Part shown: positions 12,017 to 23,448 of the stretch, one piece after another
Layout: every line of letters starts with the position of its first letter
How positions within the stretch are numbered: position 1 is the stretch's first letter
Source: Sclerotinia nivalis
Taxonomy: Eukaryota > Ascomycota > Leotiomycetes > Helotiales > Sclerotiniaceae
Assembly (NCBI GenBank): GCA_029531795.1
Contig: JAPEIS010000001.1
Location: forward strand, 7,626,001 to 7,690,000
Length of the DNA stretch: 64,000 nt
Direction of reading: 5' to 3'
Notes under the pieces: generated by a model
What the model was told of the DNA's origin: nothing
What the model saw: only the letters and a program-made list of their open reading frames with translations
Database searches by the model: none
Translations under genes and position numbers: made by a program

Positions 12017-14053
12017 TCATAAAAGGCATATCTCCTCGACCCTCCTTACTCCATTTGTGACTTCATCCTGAATTTCGCCATTCATATACCCATGGAGGTA
12101 ACACTCTCCAATCACTTGATATCCATCACGATTCCCCCACTTTCTCAAAATTAACGGAATACTACATCCAAGCAGAATCCAAACTTGATCACCTTTCCGC
12201 GCACGACATGGTACCATACCAATAAGTTTTCGATTTGTAGTCATGAGCCTTCGCGCCATCCATTTGGTAGTGTCCCTAAAACGAGAAAGGAACACTTTCT
12301 CGTGGGTTGAGATATCCATGAAATCAACATTGGTGAAGGACTTAGACTCCGGAGATTGTGCCGCCTTACATATCTGCTCAAGCGAGTGACAACCAATGCG
12401 AAGCGATCGATTATGTTCGAACCAATCGAGAAAAAGAGGGTGTACATTAACTGGTGTTTCCATCGCCTCAAGACAAAATGCTTGGAATTCTTGATAAGAA
12501 AAATCCTTGGCTGGTATGTCCTCGCCCAGGTATCGGTCTTGCCGGTTCAGCATTAAGCTGCGAAATATGTGATCCATGTATCTAGACGCTAGTTGAGAAT
12601 CTAGTTCAGTTCGATATGCAGAGTTGGCGTTGGCTGAGGAAGCTTTGAATGTTCTATGTATAGTCGTCGACTCAACACCCGGGTACACCTCGGCGACCCC
12701 GTCGTCTTTTCCGTCTTCATCTGTGTAGACCACCTTGAGGCCACCAATACCATCGACAAGATCTACAAAAATTCCTTGACATGTCATCTTCTGAAGATCG
12801 GTAGAGAAACTGTACGTTAATGGGGCTTTGCTCTTTCCAGCAGTGAAAATATCGTGACTTCTGCCTTCGGGATATAAGAACTGCAGAGGGCGAAGGCTTC
12901 CGACGTGTTTTGCACCACTCTGAGCAGCTATTGCGGGGACCATCCATGGTTGCACTTTAACTCTCCAATCTGGTACCCAAGAGGGAAGCATGGGCTGGAC
13001 ATCGGAATGTTCTGATCCATGAAATCGATCCACAAAGCAGATTATGTCCAGACTCTGGTGGCTCTCGACAAAACTTTTCACTAAGCTCGAGTATACCTTT
13101 ACAGAACTATCCTGATATCTTGGAATGCCAGCCAAGGCTCTATCCGCAACCAAGCCGAGGACAGAATAAATTCTATCTCTAGGATCAGATGCTTTGTAAT
13201 CCGAAATGTATCCCATCAATCCTATCAATTGTATTGGAGCGCCTCTCTGATACCATTGCAATACACGGCGACGTATCCAAGGAGCTTGGAATGCTTTGTG
13301 GGCCAGCAATGTCTCATCAATTCTTCTGCATGAGCTTATCGCGCTCATTGCCTGCGTCAACTTCCTTCTATCTATCCTTTCATTTCCACATTGGAATACG
13401 AATTTTCGTGGAACGAGATACTCTTGAAGTGTCCAAACTCTCGTCCACCAAGGTCTCAATAATAACTTTTCTAAAGCACCCCATTTGCTCCTATCACTCA
13501 AATCATTTCCTAGCTCTTCTTCCTTGTCTCCTTTCTCCCCAACTAACCTCTTTTGGTAAAGCAAATCTAGTCTTTTCTTGTGGGTTGCTAAAACCTTCAG
13601 AAACAATATTGCTTGCTCGCCCTCATCGTCTCCCAGACCAAGCCAGCCAATAGTTTTCTCGGATTTCTCGTAAACTCTCCTCATCATAGCGACCTGCGTA
13701 TTCCGCTCCAGTTCTGCGACCGATCCTGCATTTTGATTAATACAAATTGAATCAATCCACCACCAGCCTTGCTTGAGGTTTTGGTCGTCACAGATAGTTT
13801 CTAAGAATGGATGAAGGCTATTCAGTACGGGAAATGGACGCCCGTTTATAAGGATGCTATGAGAATATACTTTAGACCCCCAGACATAAGAGAGATTGCT
13901 GAAAACAGGACATTTAGGGTCCTCGAGGGAGAAGATCTCGAGCCAGCCACTGATAGAACCTTGTTCATCGCGCTGGAGACGGAGAAGACGGATTGACGGT
14001 TTGGAAGTGTCGAGAGGCGTGTAGGAATAATCCGAGAGACCCCCAACTACCAT
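12017..14053 (-). CDS. HET-domain (heterokaryon incompatibility) protein
   Basis: Single-exon gene of 678 codons. HET-domain proteins trigger vegetative incompatibility and programmed cell death when non-self alleles meet, and some act in innate-immunity-like circuits. The HET domain is at about residues 48-225: FSNLSYVWGS (54-60 is the L-S-Y-V-W-G-S block), WWWIDSICINQ (about 97-107), MRRVYEKSEKTIGWLG (about 124-139), then PWWTRVWTLQEYLVPRKFVF. The remainder is the variable C-terminal part, including a SDPRDRIYSVLGL motif common in these proteins. No NACHT, WD40 or ankyrin partner domain is visible. The ORF is undisturbed and shows no RIP-like stops, so it is probably functional. Confidence 0.93.
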   Translation of the reverse strand: MVVGGLSDYSYTPLDTSKPSIRLLRLQRDEQGSISGWLEIFSLEDPKCPVFSNLSYVWGSKVYSHSILINGRPFPVLNSLHPFLETICDDQNLKQGWWWIDSICINQNAGSVAELERNTQVAMMRRVYEKSEKTIGWLGLGDDEGEQAILFLKVLATHKKRLDLLYQKRLVGEKGDKEEELGNDLSDRSKWGALEKLLLRPWWTRVWTLQEYLVPRKFVFQCGNERIDRRKLTQAMSAISSCRRIDETLLAHKAFQAPWIRRRVLQWYQRGAPIQLIGLMGYISDYKASDPRDRIYSVLGLVADRALAGIPRYQDSSVKVYSSLVKSFVESHQSLDIICFVDRFHGSEHSDVQPMLPSWVPDWRVKVQPWMVPAIAAQSGAKHVGSLRPLQFLYPEGRSHDIFTAGKSKAPLTYSFSTDLQKMTCQGIFVDLVDGIGGLKVVYTDEDGKDDGVAEVYPGVESTTIHRTFKASSANANSAYRTELDSQLASRYMDHIFRSLMLNRQDRYLGEDIPAKDFSYQEFQAFCLEAMETPVNVHPLFLDWFEHNRSLRIGCHSLEQICKAAQSPESKSFTNVDFMDISTHEKVFLSRFRDTTKWMARRLMTTNRKLIGMVPCRARKGDQVWILLGCSIPLILRKWGNRDGYQVIGECYLHGYMNGEIQDEVTNGVRRVEEICLL

Positions 14054-14439
14054 GATTTGCGAGCTTTCTCCTTAAAATTAAGTAATTCAAAATATCGACG
14101 TGCAATCAAATGGAAGCAACAGAACTTTCACTCGAAAGGCTGTTCAATTGACGCAAGTCAAGACTTCAAGACGATCAGGTTTACATGGATAATTTAATCC
14201 ACACCGCCCTTTTCTGCCATCACCGATAGGTAACTCGTAAACCCGACAAGTCTCATCAATTGAACGAAATTCCAAACAATATATATAACAACTATCTCTA
14301 GAGATCCTTCGCGAATACAAAACGTATCTATATAATACAAAGGAGAAAACTAGATCAGTAATCGCAAAGTTAGGGATTCTCCTCCGAGAACAAAAGCGTT
14401 TGACGACAACATTTGGAACCATTACAGATCGATAACCTT
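14054..14439. other. intergenic, HET gene promoter
   Basis: Upstream of the HET gene and downstream of the neighbouring pseudogene. Nothing further recognised. Confidence 0.5.
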
Positions 14440-14973
14440 TCAAGTCTGAGCTGTGCTCACTCCAGGATACAAATAAGCAGGCTGGCTCTTCATCCTATCC
14501 CAAAGTACACCCCCTCCATTGCAATCTGTCCAAACAAATATTGTTGCGCCATCGGCCATACCAGCCGCAGTTTTGTACGGAGTGGTATTACACCAATTGA
14601 GAGTATTGGTATAGGAAGACTTGTCACAATACTGGTACATGACTGAGTTCATGTACCCGGCGGGTGCTGATTTCTCCGCTGTGTGTGTGAGTGTCCCACA
14701 AGATCTATTTGATGAATGTGTTAATTCATTTCTACCAACGTTTTAATTTTTAAGTTTGGAGGAACAAAGTATAACATACTCCATTAGAAAAGGGATAAAA
14801 GTCCAGTATCCACAATCGCCTTCCCCCAAATTCTGCGTATTGTTCACTTCGTCCGAATAGCCGAGAGCCTTTGTGTAAGAATAGAATACTTTAGCTACCT
14901 CGCCGCCTATCCCAGCCTCGATTTGGTAGATTGTAGACTACTTAGGGATCACAGGATTCTCCGTGATAATAGA
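14440..14973 (-). pseudogene. 5'-truncated gene remnant, two exons, cysteine-containing protein
   Basis: Two exons join in frame: 14973-14780 and 14704-14440, separated by an intron with a GTATGT donor and a CAAATAG acceptor. The encoded C-terminal piece reads ...YQIEAGIGGEVAKVFYSYTK, GEGDCGYWTFIPFLMESCGTL, then VMYQYCDKSSYTNTLNWCNTT, ending in PGVSTAQT. Five cysteines and many aromatic and Asn/Thr residues suggest an extracellular protein, but no signal peptide or start is left. Codon 12 of the upstream exon is TAG (14940-14938), a possible CAG-to-TAG change. Alternatively that TAG is the acceptor of an intron whose upstream exon I cannot find. Family not recognised. Confidence 0.5.
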
Positions 14974-15301
14974 CTAAAAAAATAATTATTCAATTGATGA
15001 ATACTTTAACTAGATTAAATTCCGAATAACAGTATATCAGGGTTATCTAATATAAACCACTCCATCAGGAAGCCGGCGAAAGGAATCGAATCTAAATAGT
15101 ATTATATTTCATATCGGGTAACAAGTCCCCACTTTTAAACACTGCGCCCCCGCAGACCATGTGATTCTGCCCAATAAGAAATCATCTGTAGGGTACGTTT
15201 GGTGAAGAAAGTGATATCCTGGGCTCAATCGTCGCCTCGCTAACACCCACCTTCCAGCTCCTCTCACCCTTGCAGCATATCAACAAGATCTATTTAATCG
15301 T
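14974..15301. other. intergenic
   Basis: AT-rich; presumably lost 5' part of the adjacent pseudogene and promoter of the downstream ORF. No feature recognised. Confidence 0.4.
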
Positions 15302-15817
15302 ATGAAGAGCACACACTTGTCTTCAATTTCTCACGACGACCTTGAAATGAAATGGCTTGACCTCTACAAATTCAAATTGATGAATGATTACAACTATTTT
15401 ATGAACAAGCCTGTACTTGCCGGCACCAAGATGATAGATGTGATCAACATGAATACTCGTTTCATTGAGGAATTCGGAAGACTTAACCATCGACAGACAA
15501 TTGTGCAGAAACAACGGAACATCAAAATCCGTAATTCTGAAGCTCAAGCTTCTATCATTCGTGCTGCTCCTGCTGCAATAAGATCTAAAATTCAAAATGG
15601 AGTACGGTTATATAATCAGCTTCAGGCTGAGATAGCTCGTGGTCAAAATGTTAGGGTAAATACTCCGCGTGTGCATCACCTGGGTATCTCCCTTCAGAGA
15701 TTATATACACAAGCCATTACAATTCAACGTGAACAACAACGAGCCAGTCGATCTCCCGCTCCTAGTCCTCCTGCAGTCTTATTTGAGATCTCCCCTCCTC
15801 TATATTCTGTCAATTAA
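15302..15817 (+). CDS. hypothetical protein, 171 aa
   Basis: Intact single-exon ORF with balanced codon use. The protein is mostly helical and charged in its first 140 residues (EMKWLDLYKFKLMNDYNYFM, then a basic IVQKQRNIKIRNSEAQ stretch and RLYNQLQAEIARGQN) and ends in a Pro/Ser-rich tail. No signal peptide, membrane segment or known motif is visible. It lies alone between the pseudogene and a LINE insertion. It could be a fast-evolving lineage-specific gene or a chance ORF; the length and composition favour a gene. Confidence 0.5.
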   Translation: MKSTHLSSISHDDLEMKWLDLYKFKLMNDYNYFMNKPVLAGTKMIDVINMNTRFIEEFGRLNHRQTIVQKQRNIKIRNSEAQASIIRAAPAAIRSKIQNGVRLYNQLQAEIARGQNVRVNTPRVHHLGISLQRLYTQAITIQREQQRASRSPAPSPPAVLFEISPPLYSVN

Positions 15818-16248
15818 TATTGGTTGTTGCATCGAGGATGCTCGTGTTGTAAGTCACTATCGCTAATTTGTGATTGTAAATTTATATATCGCTTATTTAG
15901 AGTGATACTTGATTAATATCTACTGATATATGATTCAACATCATAATGGAATTTTCTTTTGTATTGAATGTAGTGAAGGATAATATTTTGTATTTGTCGG
16001 TTTCTGTTATATTTCTTAGATCCAATGTGTACCTCAAATTGAAAAGCTTTTACTTTGTTTTGTTTCTTTTTTCAAGCTAGATAAAGATTTTTTCTACAAG
16101 TTTGTGCGATCCAGAGGTGGGTACTTCAACAGTACTGCTAGATTGATATATTCGTACTCTAAATTTTAAATACAAGTACTTTATTAAAAATATCAACTTC
16201 TCCAAATGTTTCTATATGATTTATATGGTTTTCATTTGAGTGATATGA
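15818..16248. other. intergenic up to the LINE insertion site
   Basis: AT-rich 3' flank of the small gene. Nothing recognised. Confidence 0.5.
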
Positions 16249-16262
16249 TTTACTAACACGAA
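16249..16262. repeat. 14-bp target site duplication of LINE, left copy
   Basis: TTTACTAACACGAA, repeated exactly at 21690-21703 on the other side of the LINE. Confidence 0.9.
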
Positions 16263-16291
16263 TTGATTGATTGATTGATTGATTGATTAAA
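16263..16291 (-). repeat. (TCAA)n tail of the LINE
   Basis: About six copies of TTGA on + (TCAA in element sense) directly beside the left target duplication, the place where a LINE 3' tail is expected. Confidence 0.8.
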
Positions 16292-16989
16292 TTAACGTTT
16301 ACACTAAGTCTAAGACTATTTAAGACGGCTAGGAGCTTTATAGGTTTCTAACAAGTAACAAATGGAGAATTGCTAACCATATTCGGTTGTAATTAATATA
16401 ATTTGGGAAGATTGAAATAATCTCAATCTACTAATTTTTGAATGGGGAAAGTGAAAACTAATTCTGGGGAATAAAGCCTGTTTTACAAATACTTTTGTAT
16501 ATAATAAGGAAAATAACAAATGAAATGTAATATAATTCGAAATTAGAACGATTTACCCTATATAGAAGGGTAAATTGATCAAATTAACCAAATTGATCAA
16601 ATTGATTCAATTAATTATTTTCTTTCAGTTCATTTTCTTCATCTTTGTTTTTTTATTCTATATCCTTTTGTATTCTAGTTAGATGTTATGATCTAGTGGC
16701 TATTTTTGTTTCTTTGATAAATTCGAGGGTCTTAATGATTCCTGTTTTGATGTAAAGTAGATATTTTATAATAAATCGGGAGGTAGAATTGTTTTTCTTG
16801 AATATTCTTTTTGTTGATTTATATAATAGATAATTAAATAAAAAATGATTAAAAGATTCTCTCTTTCTATATCTATAATTATCATTTATTGAGATTCCAA
16901 ATCGTTGTAGGTAGGATTTGAAATATTCATGATTGATTTTAAGTTGAAACAAAACATTAATAAAGTTTTTCTTAATATTTTCTGGAATT

Positions 16990-19340
16990 TTGATCTTTGA
17001 GTTAATCTTTCAAAAATATATTTTCGAATAGATCGAATTAGATGAATAAAGAAGAATATTCTATTCTTCAGATTTTGTCCTTTTGATATTCATTTCTAAA
17101 AAGACAAAGCTAGTTTCGTTTAATAATGATTTTTGTTTTGTAGCTTCTTTTGCCAAAACATTAATCAATTCGTTTCCTTCAACGGAAATATATCCTGGAA
17201 TCCAATTAAAGGAGATTTCTGTTCTTTTTCTAAAGAGAATTTCTATAATCTTGATTGTTCTAATTTGGCAAATCTGGTTAGGGGTATCAGAAGGTGTTTT
17301 CAATCGATAAAGTCCAGCCTGATTATCCGAATAAATCTTAAATTTTTCGTTTGGTTAAGCTATAGAACTAGCGTATTCGATTGCTTTAATAACTCCAAAA
17401 AGTTTTCCATTGTAAACTAATTGATTTATATCAATATTGATTATTTCTTTATATAAAGCTTGACTATTAACTGAAATAACAACGATTCTGATTCCTATTC
17501 CTATTTCTTCCAAGGTTGACAAAGCATTTGTATATATTATAATAATATTTTTGCTTCTATTTTTGAAAACTAGATTGTAAGCGATTGCAATTTCTTCTTT
17601 GGATGCTTTGCTGATATTGATTTTATACGGGGTGTCTCTTTTCCAAAGAGAAAAATGAAAATGATCGATTTTTTTTAGTATCAAAGGATCGAAATCCTTT
17701 TCAATTGAATTTGTGATCTTTTCAAGTTGAGTAGGTTTAGGTAGCTTTTTTCGAGGAATTATTATCGAATTTTGGTCTTCTTTCTAAACAATTAATTTGT
17801 ATATAATCATATTGATAAAATGAAAAAGTGAGGTCTTTAGTAATCTGAAAGTGTATTATTTGATTTCAGCATTTAATTTGATTTCCGGGGGATACAAAGC
17901 AGTTTCCACTTCTATTGGTTTTATTAGTAAAGTTTTGAAGACTCCTAGAATCTTACAAAAAGTAAGATTCTGTAGAAGTTGAAGAGTCTTTTTGAATGAA
18001 ACTTGATCTTTCCACCATATGATTGATCCATAATCAGTTATACTCGTAACATATATTATATAAAGCTATTGTAATACTTTAAAACTCAATTTTTTCTTTA
18101 TATTAGTTAATCTAGCTATTTGATAAAATGAAGTCTTAGTTTGAATTGCTCGAATAATAATATATTGTTTGAAATTAAAGCCAGGATCAAACTATATTCC
18201 TAATCATCTAATCAATAATGAAGATTATACAATCTTAAAATTTGGAAGCTTGATTGAAGCATTTTTAGTATATTTGGAAATGGAGAAATATATTAATTCT
18301 ATCTTTACTAAATCGAATTGGATAGTGTTTTTCTCACCGAAAGCATAAATTTGTTTAACTGCTCTTTCAAGGGAAAATATATTCTTTTTCCAATTTGTAA
18401 AATAAATAATCAAAGCTATGTCATCAATATACAAAAGATATTCAACCAAATTCGATTAGAAAAGATCTCGAATATAGATTAGAAAAAAAATTAATAAAAT
18501 AGAACTTCCTTAAAGGATTCCGGTATTGATTGATTTAAAAACTTCGGTCTGACCATCGAACGAAAGTTTGAGTAATCTTTTTTCCAAAAAGGACGAGATC
18601 CATGTAATAAAACTAATTAAAAGATTGAGATTTTTATAGATATCTAATAATCGATTCTTGGATATATAATCAAAAGCTCTTTTGATATTTAGAAAAAGAA
18701 CTAAAGTTTTCTTTTTGTTTCTTGAATTTCTTTCGATTTTGGTGGTAAATAGGATTGCTGTATCGATAACTGATTTCTTTTGTTTTCCATTCATTTGGGA
18801 ATAATGAAATAGTTTTGTTGTTTCAACAAGGTAGCTAAGCTTTTGAACTAGTATCCTTTCATTTATCTTGCCTAAACAATTCAAAAAAGCGATAACTCTA
18901 TATACTTTTGGAATAGAATAATCTGATTTCGAAGGTTTTTTGAGTATAGCTTTAATAGCTTGTTTCCAGCAAGAAAAATAATAACCGAGATTAATCAAAT
19001 TGTTGAAAAGAGTAAAAAAAGCTTTTGGGATTGCTTTGTAAATTCGAATAATAATCTCCTGAGTAATTCTGTTTGGATCAGGAGTTTTTCCTTTGATTTT
19101 AATCGAGCAAGTATTGAGAAATTTATTTTCAGTGGGATCAGGCCATTCCTATTTTTTTGATTGTTTATATCCTTCCCATTCAGATGCAATTGTATATAAG
19201 GGAGAAGGGAAAAAGGTAGATCTGAAAGCCGAACATTTTCCTTCGAATAAACTTTCAAGTTGAGAGAAACTAGATTGGATATTCGGGATTCTTTCGGTTC
19301 GAAGATCTTTCGTATATAACATTGCTTTAAAGATCATTTG
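16990..19340 (-). pseudogene. LINE ORF2: reverse transcriptase and RNase H fragments
   Basis: Broken pieces in consecutive order: post-endonuclease linker (19337-19149), RT finger/palm (18998-18510), YIDD palm (18449-18225), RNase H (17684-17355 and 17303-17061). Between the pieces stops are frequent. The RT piece retains the KRAFDYIS catalytic region and the LLYIDDIALI box. No part can be functional. Confidence 0.85.
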
Positions 19341-19607
19341 AGTATCCTCTTTTTCAAGGAATTCATTCCAATGATTCTTTTTTGCTGTTTTAATAACTTG
19401 AAAATAATGATTCCTTACTGATTAATAAATTTTCTTGAATATATTATCTTCAGAATATCATTTAGTATTCTTATATACTGATGAAAACTATTTACAAAAA
19501 ACTTTCAATTCTAAAGACCACCAAAACTTTGCTTTTTTGATCGATTTGGATTTAAATATACTAGCATTTGCTGAATTGATAATAATTCGAATGAATTCCA
19601 TTACAAC

Positions 19608-19753
19608 TGTCGGAACATGGTCACGTGTTGTTACCCCACCTTGATATATAACCTCTCCGTACGGAGAGGACCTTAGAAGAGATACAACTCATCATACAAT
19701 ACAATATTATTCATCTAATTTGAATACCGTTGTTATCCCCTGTCTTCCCAACA
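19608..19753 (-). mobile_element. 146-bp TG...CA element (short solo LTR or TRIM-like), copy 1
   Basis: In element sense starts TGTTGGGAAGACAGGGG and ends CATGTTCCGACA. It is virtually identical (about two differences) to 62716-62861. It contains the perfect palindrome CCTCTCCGTACGGAGAGG and a CACGTG box. It lies inside the decayed LINE. I see no clear target duplication at this copy, unlike copy 2. Confidence 0.85.
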
Positions 19754-21689
19754 TTAGGAGAATTGAAAGCTAGGACTACTAACGATTTGAATCCTTTCGA
19801 GATGTAGATCATTGTACAAGGACGAAGATTCGAAAGATAATTTAAAAGGAATTATGAAAAGCTAGAATGAGTAATCGATCTAATTGAGAAGTAATCTTTC
19901 TCAGAGTTTGAAAAGACCCAAGGTTCTTGAATGATTATAAAATCGATATCGAATTCTAAGACAAATTGAAAAGTATTTTCGGTAACTTGAGGGCTTTTGT
20001 TTAAGTTGATTTGAAGAATGCGAATATTGTTGTATAACATTAATTGGATTTCCGAACAATTGTTTGGTATATTTCACATACTTTAGAACTAGTTTTATAC
20101 TCTCCTTTGCAATTAGTGCATTTGATCATTAAATGCTGACAAGGTTTACCTTTAACTTGACAAATTAGACAAAAATGATCAACTATAGCATAATTATTGC
20201 TACAAAGTTCACAAACTGGAGGTTTTTTACAATATGATTCGTTATAGCCGAATCCTTGATATTTATTGTATTGAGAGGAAAAAATGGAAGAATAGAATCT
20301 TTCAATTCTGACATTAATACCAGCGATATATAGTTTTTTTCGAATAACTAATTCTACTTCCTTTTGTATAGCAAATGCAATTACAATTGTTCTTTCTTAT
20401 TGATTAACTCTTTTAGAAGTATTAATGAATCAATAAAGGGTACCCATTATAATAAGCTCTGAATTGAAGGTTTTAATTTCATCTTTAATCAAGTCCATTC
20501 CTTTTGGATTAGAGAATTCCTTGATTGGGATTTTGTATATAATCACTTTGTACTATAATTTGTCGATTTGAAGTCTTTCTGATTCGAGAATACGATTCCA
20601 GACTTCTTTTTTTTCTATAAAGAATTGTATATTGAAAGGGCTATTAATAATTAGAATAATATTGTTGCTTTTAATTGTAATAATGGCCGAAATAACTAAT
20701 TTATTGATATTAATCTTTTTAAAGGCTTCATTGATCTTGTTTCTTGTATATAATAATATAAAAGAATTGGATTAATAAAAAAGTAGATTGATAAGAATTA
20801 ATTGTTTACTAGGAATATCATTCTTTTACTCTATAGATTTTTGTTTTATAAAATTTCTTTTGGAAACTATTTTCTATTCCTCTATTAATTTGGTAACAAT
20901 AACATAACTTGCTTTACCAATTGATGAAACATTTGTTGAAGGAATAATTGATTGATTAGGAAAATTAGAAAGATAATTAATTTGATTTTCAATTCTTTTG
21001 GTAGTCTTTTCGAAATGAGAGATTTGTAATATAATAACATTCGAAGCTTTTATCAATTTTCCTTTTTCGAGATATTCACGGAATATTTCGATTAGATCTA
21101 GGATTTTCGATTATTCTTTGATTTCCTTTTCCAAAGAAACAACTAAAATAAGGAAATCTTTAACTTTTTGAATAGCTTCTTTTGGCCTTATAGAATTAAA
21201 TCCTAATTAACTAAATTGCCATCTTCGTTTGTTATTGATTTGGAATAATAAAAGATTAATAGATGATTTGAAAAAATCATCAAAGCTAAAAATATTGTAT
21301 TGAACTTAGAAATTGAAAAATTGAAAAGGGGTTAGGTTAGAAAGGATAAATGGGGGATTATTAAGGCTTTTCTTATAAAGGAATAATACAATCTCCTCTT
21401 GAATTGAAATACTTAAGATGATTCTTGGAAAGCTGGATAAGATAGTATCAACTATAATAGTCTCTTCGTTCATAATAGAAGGATAAAGAATCTTCGATTT
21501 TGACGTGATTTTTCATATATATTTCGTATTTTGTATAGCAACGATAATATCACAATAATTACTGGTTCAATTTCTTTAAAAACAATTGTATTCAATTTGG
21601 ATTGATTTATTTAGTCAATATAAGATATAAAAAGAGCGTATTTCGAAGAATTATTCTTCTTCAAAATTTGTTGTGTATTGATTTCAGTG

Positions 21690-21703
21690 TTTACTAACAC
21701 GAA
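21690..21703. repeat. 14-bp target site duplication of LINE, right copy
   Basis: TTTACTAACACGAA, identical to 16249-16262. Confidence 0.9.
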
Positions 21704-21710
21704 ATATATA

Positions 21711-22103
21711 CAGTAGAACTTGATTATACCGGACTCCGATATACCGGAAACCTAGCTATACCGTAAAATTTTCCCGATTTGTTCAATTTTTGTATGGGAA
21801 TACCGGATTTTTTGTATATATATCGGAATACCGAACGACTTTTAGTCAAATCAGATATGATTTTGATGAGGATGAGCCCCTGATCTTCTGTCACGGGTCC
21901 AGAACTCTACCACTGAACAACGAAACCCCTAAAAGGGTAGAAGTAGTTTGATCGGTATCAATACTACTCGATAGAGTTATATTTAGGTATAAAATCTGTA
22001 TAAGTCTGTATAAAATTTTATACACACTTTTTTATACCGGAAACCTCTTTATACCGGATTTGATTGGTCGAATCTTTCGATCTGGTATAATCAAGTTCTA
22101 CTG
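21711..22103. mobile_element. pogo/Fot-like MITE with 20-bp terminal inverted repeats
   Basis: A 393-bp non-coding element flanked by TA on both sides. Its ends are perfect 20-bp inverted repeats, CAGTAGAACTTGATTATACC. Subterminal ATACCGGA motifs are repeated in both halves. TA target duplication and a CAG-type end fit the Tc1/mariner-pogo superfamily. There is no transposase ORF, so it would be mobilised in trans. It abuts the LINE target site. Confidence 0.85.
21877..21932 (-). other. tRNA-like (pol III A-box-like) segment inside the MITE
   Basis: On the minus strand GGGGTTTCGTTGTTCAGTGG continues TAGAGTTCTG and later CAGAA. The first part resembles a tRNA D-arm/A box and a 5-bp anticodon-like stem can form. 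The loop, the T arm and the acceptor do not pair as a tRNA should. It is at most a tRNA-derived relic. Confidence 0.25.
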
Positions 22104-22105
22104 TA

Positions 22106-23448
22106 CCCCTTCACCATCGCTTATCTGTGACGAAACATTAAACGTCTCCAACACGTACCAGAAGCTTTTTGTAAAAGTCTCTTACGCGCTCCGGAAACAA
22201 GACACAGAAGTGGCTCTAACCTCCATCCACTTTCATTGTCAATGGGCTCGGCATCCATTTTGTGTTATGGAAACCGTTACAGCCAGCATTTCGTGACTCG
22301 TCGTGCATTGGGGGAGGGTATTCAATTTCTATGCGCACCTCTGAAGAATACTGCAGATCTTGAGTAAAAATTGCGATTTATTTTGGACTCAGAATTCATA
22401 TTCCTGTTTGAAAGAAGATATTTTGCTGGTTTCCGATCTAATTCTGCTAAAAATCACGAGCATTTCACGTGATCCTACCACAAGAGACATATATAAGAAG
22501 GGCTTTCCCTCCATCTATAGAACTTCAAGCAATAAAATCATCCTACCTCTTATCATACTATCCATAGTTTTCGTCCGTTATGTGGCCCGTAATCGGCTTC
22601 TCGATCTTTTGCCGGAAGTATAGTTTGTGTTCATGATTTATAGACTCGCTTCGATGTCACGATCTCGCTAATTTTCTTTGTTCTCTAGTATTGAAACTTT
22701 GATAATGAATAGAAATATCGATATCAATGGCTATAATTGAATACTTGATATATTCAATGTTTGGATGGACATATTTATGAAAGATAATAAAGAAGTTGGT
22801 ACTTTTTTGGCTGGAATGGTACTCATACATCTCGTGGGATTGGAGATATGTTAAGTGACAATTATTGATGGCAGGATGAAGACCGGAAGCTGAGAATTCT
22901 ATAATTTTCTATATATCAATTCCTGTCCTGTACTTGGGAATTCCGATAATACTACACTCTTACATAAAAGTTTATGGAAATCACAGTACGAGGATTTGAG
23001 AGGAAGGAGTTCGTCCGATGACGAACAAATGGTAGTACCTATCACTGGCAAGGCTGTTGGAACTTCTATACTGTCTTGGTTCGGTTTGAAGGAGCACTTT
23101 AAAATATGAGGCTTTGAGTAATCACACCGGATGCCCATGAAAGTGTTCATATTAAGGAGCCGCGCATGAGTATCGGAGAATATAGTACATTGGTGTGCCA
23201 AAGTTGACAGCTGTGTCTCACTTCTCATCACGGCTACTTCATCCATGACCCATTTTATCATAATAAACCTCCCATCGCCACTTTCTGCCATTATCCCCAT
23301 TCCCCTTTACAAAGCTGCCGAGAGCCTTGAGTCAACACAGGCGATCTGCTATTTGTTATTTATTAACCAATGCCCTTCACGTATATATGATGGAGAAAGT
23401 CCGTGGAAGGCAACTCACGATCCCATTCGCCTCGCTGGTAGACCCTAA
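22106..23448. other. intergenic
   Basis: Moderately AT-rich, with short ORFs only. A 133-codon minus-strand ORF at 22899-23300 lies in the 3' flank of the next gene and has no recognisable feature. Confidence 0.45.

Larger units (their letters stand above)
16263..21689 (-). mobile_element. decayed Tad-like LINE (non-LTR retrotransposon), complete between target duplications
   Basis: A 5.4-kb AT-rich element read on the minus strand. Order in element sense: an ORF1 region ending in Cys-rich zinc knuckles (about 20260-20060, CELCSNN, CLICQVKGKPCQH, IKCTNCKGEY); the start of ORF2 endonuclease at 20040 (IRILQINLNKSP and DFIIIQEPWVF); reverse transcriptase (18998-18510, with CLGKINERILVQKL and FLNIKRAFDYI); the catalytic YIDD box near 18425; and RNase H (about 17570-17100, YTNALS, NWIPGYISVEGNELINVLAKEA). 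All frames are broken by stops in an RIP-like way. The central endonuclease appears shortened. It is bounded by a 14-bp target duplication. Its 3' end is a tetranucleotide repeat, not poly(A). A 146-bp element interrupts it at 19608-19753. Confidence 0.9.

Noticed and set aside
13189..13653. 154-codon + strand ORF
   Set aside because: Antisense shadow of the HET-domain gene.
21877..21932. A functional tRNA gene in the MITE
   Set aside because: The anticodon loop is the wrong size, the T arm is not recognisable and the acceptor stem does not pair.
22899..23300. 133-codon minus-strand ORF
   Set aside because: No motif, odd composition, and it lies in the 3' flank of another gene; not enough to call it a gene.
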